From assembly GCA_947086415.1 (NCBI GenBank), contig OX352307.1, forward strand, positions 20,721,493 to 20,785,492: a stretch of 64,000 bases of DNA. The letters are read 5' to 3'. Positions within the stretch are counted from its first letter, which is position 1. Every line of letters begins with the position of its first letter. This DNA comes from Pammene aurita (taxonomy: Eukaryota; Arthropoda; Insecta; Lepidoptera; Tortricidae). The position numbers and the translations under genes are program-made. The notes beneath the pieces are model-generated. The model made no database searches. It worked only from the letters and a program-made list of their open reading frames with translations, and was not told the origin of the DNA. Below, in pieces: positions 33,730 through 44,769 of the stretch.

Positions 33730-35530
33730 GTGAGACCACTTGGAATTGGAACTATTCTAGTACATATGTCTAACAAGTGATCGATCTCGCCTATCAACCT
33801 ATTCCTATCCTAACAAGGTGCCGGATTCTAATTTTAAAATACGTTAACAATACAATAAGAACACAACCTATTTCAAACATAACTCCAACACACAACGAAC
33901 AGTCAACTAAGTATATTGAAGTTGTATTGGAGTTGCATTGGAATATTTCTCAACCAAATTCTGATATTTCTAATTCAGATGTTTATGCCGTAGCTGTATT
34001 GGGTTGTTAATGCATTGGAGTTGTATTGAAGTTGGATCGTATCTATACGTGTTTTAAAGTTAGAATACGACTTCTGAAAATGCCCCTGCACGCCTTTATA
34101 ATCTAAACCGCATATCCAATATGTAATACTAGCAATAACTAATAATGAACAACGTATGCAGGGAAGTGCAATCAAGGTCGAATGCAGACCATGCTCTGTC
34201 ATTATCATTATACCTAACTATTTGTCGGGTTTCTTAATGATACGTTGGAACTGCAGTGAAAGGGACGTACTACGTGTTGAAAGTTTCTAAGACTACTCCA
34301 AACGATAAATATACAAACCGACCTGAAATCGTTTATTTTCAACCCACTTCAAGACTTCGAAGGAGGTTCTCATTTCGTCGAGATCTTTGTTTTCACCGAT
34401 TATTCGAAGAAGGTTGAACCGATTTGGATATTTTTTTTTTGTTTGAAAGAGTCCCATTCATACAGTCTTCACAGTTGGTCCCATTGTCATCAGGTCAGTC
34501 TGATGATGGGATCCTGGAGAAATCGAGGGAACTCTTCAAATGTGCTAGGCGCAGCTATAGTAATTTAAGTATTTTTAAGAGTTACTCGGGCATTTGCTTT
34601 TGGAAATTTGGAGTCTTAAGTCAAGTTGGTTCTTTTTTGTTGAAAATTATTATACTTACTTATATATTCACCAGTTTTAGATTACTAATATTCACGAAAG
34701 ACTCTTGAGGTTTGCAAATGATGAATTTGAACAATGTTGGATTTTCCCCTAATCGCCAAACGACGAAATTCGAAAACCACTGGGAAAATGGCAAATTGAA
34801 ATCGAGAAATCACATTAACTCGACGGGTTCGATTGCTTAAGGAGATTTGAAATTCGCAACGCAATATATGTTAATCTTAGCAAGGAAAAAGATAAGGCTG
34901 AAGTCCCCTAGTAGTTATAATTTAATTAGATGATGTTTTATTTCTTCTTAAGCTTAACTGAATTAATATTTAAATTAAAAATTACTTGGTAAACTACAAA
35001 GTACTTTTATCTATCAAATAAGATTTGAAATTATCTATGCTAATACAATTGTAAAAGGTTTAAAATCTGTATGAATGTGATCCGGTAACACTGCCACATA
35101 ACAATGTTGTGTACGTCATAATAAACGTCAGACAGCTGTCAACCGGCCTCACTAAACCAAAATATTGGAATATTAACCTTACTAAAAAAACAATACTGAA
35201 AGTCACCTAGCTCTTTTGAACGAGACTTGAGGGCTTTGCTGGCATTTCGAGGCTCGTTTTTGTGTAAACAGCGATATTTAATTCAGAGGCTGGCGAAGGT
35301 TGGGGTTAGCTGTAAAAACATACCAAAGTACTGGAAGGGATTTTCTTTTTATACCTCTCTGATGAGGATTTATTCATTACGAGTAGAGGCTTATAGTTTT
35401 TTTGGTAAGACTAGAACTCTAAAGACGCTGCCCGCGTTTTATTATTTAATTACTGTTTACACGAAATACTAACTAACTAGTTATATTCGTGTACACTAAT
35501 TGAATTAATTAGGTATTACTTCAAATTAGT
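33730..35530. other. Gene-free stretch with one dispersed repeat
   Basis: Holds a diverged AACCGACTTC-family copy at 34341-34632. Nothing else was recognised; ORFs are below 95 codons and partly lie in the repeat. Confidence 0.45.
34341..34632 (+). repeat. AACCGACTTC-family repeat, copy 2 (diverged)
   Basis: It starts aacccacttcaagacttcga and keeps the core gatgatgggatcctggagaa. The right end reads caagttggttc where copy 1 has gaagtcggttc. Confidence 0.65.
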
Positions 35531-35539
35531 ATGGCTTAT

Positions 35540-35842
35540 GATATGATGGTGTTATAAACGCTATTTACGATTTCTAGACGGAACAAAGCTAAAACTCTCA
35601 TGTTTTGAGTACCTACCTATATGTTTATTATGTTTACATTAGACCATGGATTAGAAATAGCGAATATTTTCTTCCTTGCAAATATCACAAACAATACAAA
35701 TAAACAATAGTGATGGGCAGGAGTTGAAGTGAGACTAATGATAAGTACAGTGATAGCGATAATAGTGCATGATGGAAATGTTGTGGTGCACGCTCGTGCC
35801 ACTCGCTCTCACCTTTGGGCTGACTTGTGTGTCTGTCAAAAT
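35540..35842 (+). pseudogene. Duplicate of the signal-peptide exon and promoter
   Basis: From about 35540 it parallels 25910-26435 with gaps: caaatatcacaaacaataca, gcaggagttgaagtgagact, and gataatagtgcatNatgga are shared. The ATG at 35772 opens a signal peptide with the same LVPLALTFGLTC core and a consensus donor after 35842. The region matching the acceptor of the first copy (ctgtccccag) is changed here (attctgttcgatg), so this copy may be dead or use other exons. Confidence 0.5.
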
Positions 35843-35849
35843 GTGAGTC

Positions 35850-37195
35850 AATCATCCCACCATCAATTCCATATCGTCATGATTATCAGTCATCTACTCA
35901 TCTTATCAGTTTACTGCCATTCTGTTCGATGCGAGGTTACAAACTATACTTTATAGCTTGTTCTAAAAAATCGGTTGTCTGTAAAGTCGGTTTACTGACG
36001 ATAGTTGAACGTGACAACGTCATAAGAAAATACTGATGGAATGGTTGCATTTTTCAAAAGAAAATTTTAATTTCACTGCACTTCATACTTGACGAAAACA
36101 TGTAAATGAAAAACAATAATACTATTGTATAGCAGCTGTCCACGCGGACGCATCGCTCACTCAAGTAGGAGAGAAACAGATGTCGAACGCTGCCGAACGC
36201 GAAGGCCGATTGTGCCTCTTTGTCGCTGGTTCCGCGCTCTCGCTAGCACTTCAAGCCTTAAATGGAACGCCTCAGAGCGAGGTAACGCCGTATGAGTCAT
36301 GTTTTTTCGTGCGTGCAGCCGGCTCCATCGAATTATAAGACGTTGTCACGTCAAAAATGCCGCGTTTCTAAAGAACCGTCAACTGCTGCGATATTGCCTA
36401 CGATGCTGCCGTATTTATCTAGTCCGTGATGCTGCCTGACTTAAAAAACAGTGAATAATCTATTTAATTCTTAATAACGGCCATCTATCTCCCATCTCCA
36501 GAATAAGATGTAAGTAAACATCTGTTTCGTGAAAAATACAATGTTTTTCAAACTAGGCAAAGTTAAGCATATTAGGCAATTTAGCAGGAGTTGATTAATG
36601 AGAGCAAAACACACATTATAATTGGTTTCACTGCCTTTTGTTTTGAATCTTTTACAAGTTTATACTTTCTTGTGTAAGGTGTGTGGACATCTCAATAGTC
36701 GTTACGGTCTCGGCCAGCACCTGAATTGGTTCGCGAATAAACAGAACCACACTGTGTTGTGTTCCCTGTATCAGTTGTACCTTCGAAACAATTAAACCTT
36801 GAGAGTGATCGCTGATCTAGGATGAGACAAAGAGAATAGCTTAGTATAGTTATATAGTATGTATTAGGAAAGTAACAAATTGATATGGTATTTAAAAAAA
36901 TATTTTACTACATTGTCGTTTTTACAGTGGAAATGTTCGCAATTCGTTTTAGTGTTCGTTTTCCTACTCCACAATTCATTCTGTTCTAAAAATAATACAG
37001 ACGTAGACTCAATTGGCTTTTGAGCGATCGTAAATTTGAGTTAACGCGAGACATTCTACTTCCTACTACGGGGTTTAATATGGAAAAGAATTGATTGTGT
37101 TTGCGAACGTCTGAAAAAAACTCGTAATCGATGTTCTTGTAAATTGTAGTTTAGCGTTTATTAGATTTAAGTTACTTGTTTATGCACAATTCAGG
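35850..37195. other. Gene-free stretch
   Basis: No exon supported. About 36120-36260 is more GC-rich than its surroundings and could be a 5' UTR or promoter, but I see no TATA box, initiator or ORF to support that. Confidence 0.35.
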
Positions 37196-37204
37196 TCAAT
37201 TAAC

Positions 37205-37540
37205 CGGGTTTTAACCGTGGTACCACGGCTTTTGTACCACAGGGGACGACGGGTAATTTTTTTTCCCCGTAGACCCACTGCACCAAAATGGGTTTATCTT
37301 CACGTTAGCGATGTCGACGGAGCCCCGCTGCCGCGGGGCTCCGTCGACATCGCTATTTTTTTTATATTTCAGTGCAGTTTGGCCTTCGGCCATTAGAAGA
37401 TAACTAACGAACCTAACCTACCTATAAGTGGTCATTTTGCGTTCTAGACCTTACTGGGAAGATAAGGATGGGTCTACGGGGAAAATAATTACCCGTGGTC
37501 CCCCTGTGGTACAAAAGCTGTGGTACCACGGTTAAAACGC
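37205..37540. mobile_element. Foldback element with 9-bp target duplication
   Basis: Flanked by TCAATTAAC (37196-37204, 37541-37549). The long inverted ends include gttttaaccgtggtaccacg and ttttgtaccacagggg, with ccccgtagaccca further in. The length of the inverted repeats (over 70 bp) and the 9-bp duplication recall Mutator-like foldback elements, but no transposase is present to prove it. Confidence 0.75.
37307..37354. repeat. Perfect 22-bp hairpin, 4-nt loop
   Basis: AGCGATGTCGACGGAGCCCC plus GC, loop tgcc, then the exact reverse complement. It is very GC-rich in an AT-rich setting and lies in the middle of the foldback element. Confidence 0.95.
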
Positions 37541-37549
37541 TCAATTAAC

Positions 37550-38150
37550 GAAATCGCCGACACAAATGGATTGAGTACTGTGGAGTAACTAAATAGGTAC
37601 CTACATATACATACAAGCGTGCATGCCAAAATACTTGGCATATTAGAAAAATGTCATATTAATACAAAAATATGTTAGGTTAATCTCATTCGGTTTTTCA
37701 AATAATGATCGTAGATATTCGTATGTTTCTGACTTCCACGACACAGGCCTAGCCTAGTGTGAGAGTCCCAGATAATCAGTGAATTTTATGTAAAAAGTAT
37801 TTATGCGGTCAATAAAATATTTTTACTTTTAGATACACGCACAATCTTTTCGCATTAAAAATTGGTAGCTGCGCGGATGCAATAACTTTACCTACCGTCA
37901 AATAAAAATAATTGAATATTGCTTTATGCTAAATTACCTAATAAGTGTTTTCGATGGCGTTCATTCCATTTGCTTTCAAATAAAGTGCTAAAACCACTGC
38001 AATAATAAGTGCACGATGCACTTTGTAGTCAGTGTGGCGCCATTAAACGAGAACGACATTTTTTATTGGTTTCGCCTTATAATTGAACTGTCGTGTTGAT
38101 AATGTATAGTATACACATGTAACTAATAAAACCTTTTTTCTATTGTTCAC
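37550..38150. other. Intron or upstream DNA of flotillin-2
   Basis: AT-rich, no exon recognised. It ends with a good acceptor (tattgttcacag) at 38141-38152. Upstream flotillin-2 exons should end with one base of a Gly codon; none was found in the window. Confidence 0.5.
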
Positions 38151-38152
38151 AG

Positions 38153-41100
38153 GAACGCTTACAGTAGAAGAGGTGTACAAGGACAGAGACCAGTTCGCGG
38201 GTCTGGTGCGCGAGGTCGCGGCACCCGACGTCGGCCGGATGGGCATCGAGATCCTGTCCTTCACGATCAAGGACGTGTACGATGACGTGCAGTACCTGCA
38301 GAGCTTGGGCAAGGCGCAGACGGCGGTGGTGAAGCGCGACGCGGACGTGGGAGTAGCGCAGGCTAATAGGGACGCTGGCATCAGGGTGAGTAGCTTGGAT
38401 CAACGACGAGATCCTGTCCTTCACGATCTAGGACAAGGCGCAGACGGCGGTGGTGAAGCGCGACGCGAACGTGGAAGTCGCGCAGGCCAATAGGGACGCT
38501 GGCATCAGGGTGGGTTGCTGCTTATATAGATCTCCAATCATGAGACCAGTACTTCCAGACCGTGATGAAGAGCGATTGAAATGTGAGTAAGGCAATAGAC
38601 AATTGGTTTTATTTGCTAAAACAAACTTAGTGACATTGTAGCATGAGATCTGCGAGTCAGTCTGCGACGTATATTGCAATGTATGCGGTAATTGAGTGAG
38701 TCGTCAGCGTCAGTATCTAATTGATGAAAATGGTCTTATTACTCCTCAGACCTTGACCAGAAGTGACTCTAACACATTAGTGATAGCACTGGCAGCACAA
38801 TCGTTCATTTATTTTATACCTTATAGGATACTTCATTGCTTTTGCTTTTACCGATATCCGGTTTTATTTCGTTAGTTAGCTCAAAACAAAAAAAGTCCTT
38901 TATAACGTGTTATGGTAATGTTTTCAGGAAGCAGAATGCGAGAAGACCTCAATGGACGTGAAATACTCGATGGACACCAGGATAGAGGACAACACCAGGC
39001 TGTTCAAGCTGCAGAAGGCGCAGTTCGACCAGGAAGTCAACACCGCTGTAAGTGCAAACTTCCTGTGCCTTTCACATGTTCCCTTGCCTTGGATATGTTA
39101 AAAGATTTGACGCTGGTATAATGATTTACGAAGCAAAAGGTTTGAACTCGAAACATTTATTGCATCCAAAATACATACACTTGGAAATAAACTTCTGTAA
39201 TCTGTAGTGTGTAAAAAGACTTCCATTAAATAATTATACCATGATTTTTTATTTATTTTGGGATTTATAAAGTCAACTATAAAACTAAATTGAAATCAAA
39301 TAGCAGTTACCTAATGTTAGGATCTCTTAATGATTTTTATTTGTGTATTTGATTATATTTAACTCATATAATAACATTTCAATATTTTTATTTCAGAAAG
39401 CCGAGGCAGCTTTAGCTTACGAGTTGCAAGCCGCGAAAATCAAACAGAAGATTCGTAACGAAGAAATCCAAATCGAGATTGTGGAGCGCCGTAAACAAAT
39501 CGAGGTATGCTCCGTCCGTGTTGCAAAACTTTTGTCATTTCAGGACGAGCGAAAAGTGCGTAATGCAACAACAAGCAACAAAACTATCCCGGCAACCCGG
39601 CATTCATATTCACCGGGAGCTTAACCCAGACAATCCGTCATGCAAAAATTTTAAACAAATAATTTTAAACAAAAAAGAACCGACTTCGCTTAGCATCCCC
39701 ACCTTTCCAAAAGCAAATACTCGAGCTGTAACAAAAACTCAAATCACTATAGGTGAAGAGTTCCCTCGATTTCTCCAGGATCACATCATCAGATCCTGAC
39801 CTGGTTACAATGGTTACAATGGTTACTAACTGTGAAGTATACTCTTTCAAACAAAAAAAGAATTTTTCAAATCGGTCCAGCCGTCTTCGAATAATCGGTG
39901 AATATACATAAAAAAAAATGCAAAAACAAAAATCCCGACGAATTGATAACCTCCTCCTTCGAAAACTTGAAGTCGGTTGAAAAGTAGATTGTTTCAAGTT
40001 CCCAGCAATTATAAGCCATTGTTCAATTTTAAGTAGGTATCTTCAGTGGAGAAAAGCACTATAGCGCCTTTCATTTATTACGTAAGACGATTTAGTGGGG
40101 AGGCGGGTTGACCATGTCTCACTTCTCCTTATGAGATGAGGATTTTTATACCTTCTTGCTTACGTGGGGGACCTTTCCCTTTAAAAGTGGCAAAAAATAT
40201 TTAACATGATAAATAATGACGCTTATCGAATACATTGTCAAGTATGACATTCCTCCGCTGGTTACTAACGTACTCGTAACGCTAACCCCTTTGCGGTTGT
40301 AAACTTGTTTCAACAAACATCGTGGCATGAAGAGGCGCTATAGTCTGTCGTTTCTTGGTAACAGGTCGAGCAGATGGAGATCCTCCGCCGCGAAGAGGAG
40401 CTGGTGTCCACGGTGCGTCTGCCCGCCGAAGCTGAGGCCTACCGTCTGCAGACCATCGCCGAGGGAAAACGGTGAGTTCAGTCATTTGTCTGATTAGTCT
40501 TAGATTTTTGTATATTATAAATATTTAAGATTTTACAAGCATTTTACACTCGGCTCTATAGACATTTAAAGCTTCCAAGCTGCAAAAGTTCACCAAAATA
40601 AATAAAAAAAGCTTATCTTTGTGCATTACTTACTAGCAGTAAAACTTGCATAAATGACTATTCTTTTTCGTTTCCAGCACCCAAACGGTGGAAGGCGCCA
40701 AGGCCGACGCCGAGCGCATCAAGGTTCTCGGTCTGGCAGAGGCTATGGCCATGGGCGACGTGGGCAAGGCCGACGCCGAGCGCATGTTAGCCAGGGCCAA
40801 GGTCTACAAGCAGTACGGAGACGCCGCGCTCATGGCTCTGGTGCTCGAGGCGTTGCCTAAGGTAAGAGCGTCAAATCCGATAAAAAACAATAAAGGTCCT
40901 AAATGGGAACCCTGAGGAACGCCCAAGGCGTACTCGATTTTTTCAGAAGATCGGTTACTTATTTTTACTTTTTAGTGTCCGAGTGACAGATAACAATAAT
41001 TCCAGTGTAGATACACACCGTGTGAAAAGACATGTCATAAATCTTGCGTTTAATAAGAACTTATCAACCCTATCAAAGGCTTAACGAATTTCGTTAATTT

Positions 41101-44100
41101 TAGGTACCGCATGTTACCACCAATTTCAAATGTGTAATGTAATAATGTGTACTATTTGAACGTTTCAGATCGCTGCGGAGGTGTCGGCGCCGCTGGCCAA
41201 GACGGACGAGATCGTGCTGGTGGGCGACGGCGGCGCCACGGGCGAGCTGGCGCGCCTGGCCGCCGGCCTGCCGCCCGCCGTCAAGACGCTCACCGGCCTC
41301 GACCTCACTGCGGTAACCACCTACCTTTATCTCGCCTATCGTCATTCCTCTCCTCTGAACTTCCAACTCAAAGGGGAAACCTTGTTACAACATAAGGGTA
41401 TAGCTGGCTCTTACTGAGGCGAAACAGCGTACCGTCAACTCCTGCAACACTAACTTTGCCTGGCTCAAAAAACGGTGATTATCTGTCTCTGCTAAGTATA
41501 TTTAATTATTTTTCTACTCCTGTACTTTTATCTGTCATTTATACATTCGTCAACACGTTTATAAGAACATAGATAATATACTCGATGAAAAGTCTATCCA
41601 GTCTATTCCCCAAAATAACACTTGTTCTATAAAAGCGCCAAAATAGTATCGCGTAATCGCGTGCAAACACGACTATTAATATAAATTAAATTACTGCCAA
41701 CCTAAGAAACCTAAATAAACGCAGCGTTTTTAGAAAAAAAAACTGTAAAAAATAAAAAATTAAAAGAATCACAGACCTACTTCGTAGTTTTTTACGTTTC
41801 CCGTTCGATTATTGGGGCGAATTGAAAACTTTGAAAGTAATTTAGGTACCTATTTTTACCAATCTCTGTAGTTCTTTAATCTTTAATAATAGATCAAATA
41901 ACGAGGGTGTGTATTTGTGTTAGTAATGTTAGTATTTTTGAAAAATAGTGTTTTAAAAGTTAAAACAATTGTTGATTATGTTGACAAAATAACTGCGATA
42001 TCCATGAAGTTTTCAATTTCGCATTTTATGTAAAAGTAAGTGTAGTCATATTGTAAGTTCTCTAAAACGTGTTCGAAAACGGTAGGCAATGGCTAGCATT
42101 ACCACGACCGATTTTACTATGATAAGCTTTTTATCCGTGGCAGTAACGTAATTTTAACTTTTCATGCTCAATTATTGATGTGCTATGAGTTTTGATAACA
42201 TAATGTACACCTGCACCCTCCCGCGCATCCGCCGACAGCCCGACACGCGCCTCCCCGACCGCCGGCACAATCGAGTTGGCCATGGCGGTGCAATGGCGGC
42301 CATTCTATGGTTTCCGAATACGGCATTTTGGATAAATAATACGAGTATGAGTGTAGATAAAGCAGTGTATGCAACTGTACGTAATTAGGCCTTAAAACAC
42401 TCGTGTGATCTTATTATGAAACTCACCTGCGGCTCGTTTTTTAATAAAACCATACTCATGTTTTAAGGACCCTTATTACGTAACAGTTACATAAACTACT
42501 AGTATGCAACGTCGTAGAAGTAGGTAAAAAAATGTTCGTGGCGTTTTTCTTAACAATTTTCGCCTACGGCTCAAATTGTTACCCACGCCACTCACCTTTT
42601 TTGACCCCTCTTATACAACTGTTGCATAAACTACTATAATAATAGGCGCCGTTCTCCCATCTCCATAAAAACATCTGTTTCATGAAGAATACCATGTTTT
42701 TCAAGCCAGGCATAGTTAAGCATCGTAGGCAATATTGCAGAAGTTGGCGGTATATCGATAGTAGAAAAACGGTGATAAGACTGATAAGCCATAATACAGA
42801 AATGCTACTAAACCAAATCTCACTTTTGAATGGGGAAATCTATCGATTTTTTCTGCCATAATAAGAACACAAAGACAAGACAAGGAACTAAAAATATACC
42901 TACATAAATATATAAAAAATACCATAACATAACATAAATACTCTTTATTGCACACCTCAAATAATAGACCCGGACCCGGGGTATGTCCTTAAACTACGTC
43001 CGGACTTGGGTATGTCCTTAAACTATGCCAAAAAGAGAGGTATGGGCACTGCGAATGGCATCTCGCTTAGTGTGGTAGGGCACGTTCAGTGAATGTCATC
43101 TCGCTCAAATCTGGAGCAGAGCCCGACTGGGGAAGTACCTCCACCTTACAGAAAACCACAGCCAAATAGCACTAGACCCTACTCATAGTGTTGTGTTCCT
43201 GCTGGTGAGTAAGGTTGCCAAAGAGCTCAAAGAGGACCCAGTGTGTTGACGATGAGGGACCCTCTTGTTCCTTTAGCCGTCAACACAGTGAATCCTCCTT
43301 TTGTAAAGGGTCGGCAACGCGCATGTGACTCCTGTGGAGTTACAGGCGTCCATAGGTTACGGTAGCTGCTTACCATCAGGCAGGCCGTATGCTTGTTTGC
43401 CACCGTCGGAGTATAAAAAAAAAAATAGACACAAAGTATACACAAGTCACAAACTAAAAAGCAGAGGCAAAACAATTGCCGGTCTTATCGCTAAAGAGCG
43501 ATCTCTTCCAGACAACCTTTGGGAAGCGGAAACCTTTGTAAATAAACAGAAAAGTAGGTGTTGCAAAGCAAATAAACCAAACATTAATAAACTTACACAT
43601 ATAAAAGAAAGAAAAATGTATAAATAAAAAAACCATCCCAGATATTGTGCAAGAATAGTTTTTTTTTATATTAACGATCCTCCAGAATGTATTCCTGACA
43701 TAAGTATCAATAAGATACTAACTAAAATCCCTTTTTATGATTGCAGGTGCTTAAGCGCCTTCACCCGGCCACCGGCGGTGGCGCTCCTGGTAAGATTTTT
43801 CACAATTCTATCACCCCTTTTCCCGGTCGCTTCAATCCAGAAGATTAGGTAATACAAAAATGCCAAATTGTTATGTTTTGGTAATTCATGTAAAGGCTTG
43901 TTACATTTTGCGAAAGTCCAATCTAATTTGAAATAGACAAGGTTGAAATTCAATTGACAAGGATGTGGTCAACCATGACATAATTCTTTATAACTCTGGA
44001 GTTATCTTTAATTTAATCTTTAATTGAAAATTCCTGTTAGCATAAACTAGAACTAGTCATACCTTTATTATAATAATATTAAACTTTATAATAAGCCTTA

Positions 44101-44406
44101 GTGTATAAAAATCTGACTTTGAACAATAATTATGTTAAGGACATTCTTTTCAATCATGTTTTCCTACTAAAAAAACTTATGTTTTGGTTTAGAATTGTAC
44201 ATAGAATACACTTTTTATTACTATTAAGTACCTATTTACTTCTTCATAGCTAACAAATCAGTCCCATAATGAACATTTGGTAACTGTAAAAATTTTGAAT
44301 AACCATGCTGATTCGCTTCGACAAGACTGCTTCCAAAGTCTTTCGTTTTGTTCCAGAAGAGCCCCCTGTGGTCTCCAACTCGACCAAGAAGGTTGCAGCT
44401 TGCTAA
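38153..44406 (+). CDS. Flo2: Flotillin-2, 3' eight exons (5' end missing)
   Basis: A membrane-scaffold protein of lipid microdomains that oligomerises with flotillin-1 on the cytoplasmic face of plasma and endosomal membranes. Exons: 38153-38385, 38928-39047, 39397-39504, 40365-40471, 40678-40861, 41169-41312, 43747-43789, 44357-44406. All introns are GT-AG and phases are consistent (2, then 0 mostly, 2 at the fifth exon, 1 at the last). About 328 residues are encoded, against about 425 for the family. Missing is the N-terminus with the acylated Gly/Cys and the first part of the SPFH domain. Visible: end of the SPFH/PHB domain (GTLTVEEVYKDRDQFA, FTIKDVYDDVQYL), then the Glu-Ala-rich coiled-coil flotillin domain (AKIKQKIRNEEIQIE, LPAEAEAYRLQ, GKADAER) and the conserved KIAAEVSAPLAKTDEIVL. 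The C-terminus (about 26 residues past LTGLDLTA) diverges from the fly protein. The gene is convergent with the asparaginase gene. Identity rests on recalled family sequence and is strong. Confidence 0.95.
38408..38509 (+). pseudogene. Decayed tandem duplicate of the flotillin-2 exon
   Basis: It lies 22 bp after the exon ending at 38385. It repeats EILSFTI, then an in-frame TAG (38429-38431), lacks the next 14-15 codons (DVYDDVQYLQSL part), and resumes KAQTAVVKRDA...QANRDAGIR. A splice donor (GGGTGGGT) is retained at the same place. There is no acceptor in front, so it is presumably spliced out with the intron. Confidence 0.9.
39678..39978 (-). repeat. AACCGACTTC-family repeat in flotillin-2 intron
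   Basis: Inverted ends aaccgacttc / gaagtcggtt, with the core on the minus strand (gatcctggagaaatcgaggg). It sits in the intron after the exon 39397-39504. Confidence 0.75.
42239..42388 (+). CDS. Possible alternative last exon of flotillin-2
   Basis: In the 2.4-kb intron after 41312, a GC-rich block starts right after a pyrimidine-rich acceptor (ccctcccgcgcatccgccgacag). Read in the phase left by the exon ending at 41312, it is open for 49 codons (PDTRLPDRRHNRVGHGG... then AILWFPNTAFW), with a stop at 42386-42388 and AATAAA about 55 bp later (near 42443). This would give a different C-terminus. The block could also be chance GC-rich intron sequence. Confidence 0.3.
   Translation, partial: PDTRLPDRRHNRVGHGGAMAAILWFPNTAFWINNTSMSVDKAVYATVRN
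42965..43426 (+). mobile_element. Poly-A-tailed retroposon, plus strand
   Basis: Same family as 12640-13150. It starts near a repeated ggtatgtccttaaactacg and ends tgtttgccaccgtcggagta followed by an A-run. It sits in the last long flotillin-2 intron. Confidence 0.75.
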
Positions 44407-44620
44407 GCGCCCCACAGCCCCGACACTAATACCATTACAAGATCTGGCTGGATCGACCTCTTTGCGCATTTGTTTTTTAAAAAATTGACGTGAATTTTCG
44501 AAAATAGAATAATATGTATGTGTAACGTGTGTAGTCCTCTAGTATGCGTAATCAATCAAGTAGCTGTTATATTATAGCATTGTGATATTTACATCGTACA
44601 ATCTCTAGCCTAGATTCTGA
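44407..44620 (+). other. Flotillin-2 3' UTR / downstream
   Basis: Follows the TAA at 44404-44406. No canonical AATAAA seen in this stretch; weaker variants such as AATAGA / AATAAT occur near 44503-44510. Confidence 0.4.
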
Positions 44621-44762
44621 CCCCCTTATTCATAAACGACTCTTAGGCCTCGATTAGTTAATTTATGTTTTGTCTGCTTCTAACAAACACAAATATCGAA
44701 CTGATAAGGACAAAACATAAATTAACTAACTGAGCCCTGAGAGACGTTTATGGATTAGGGGG
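44621..44762. mobile_element. MITE, TIR CCCCCTWATYCATAAACG
   Basis: Inverted ends of about 55 bp (CCCCCTTATTCATAAACG left; CCCCCTAATCCATAAACG right, reversed; both go on to ttaatttatgttttgtc). TGA flanks both sides (44618-44620, 44763-44765), a 3-bp duplication. Confidence 0.8.
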
Positions 44763-44769
44763 TGAGACT

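Noticed and set aside
38043..38424. Minus-strand ORFs over the flotillin-2 exon
   Set aside because: Antisense shadows of a confirmed GC-rich exon.
40282..40485. Minus-strand ORF
   Set aside because: Antisense to the flotillin-2 exon at 40365-40471.
43325..43627. 100-codon plus-strand ORF
   Set aside because: Begins inside the poly-A-tailed retroposon and runs through its A-run into intron sequence.
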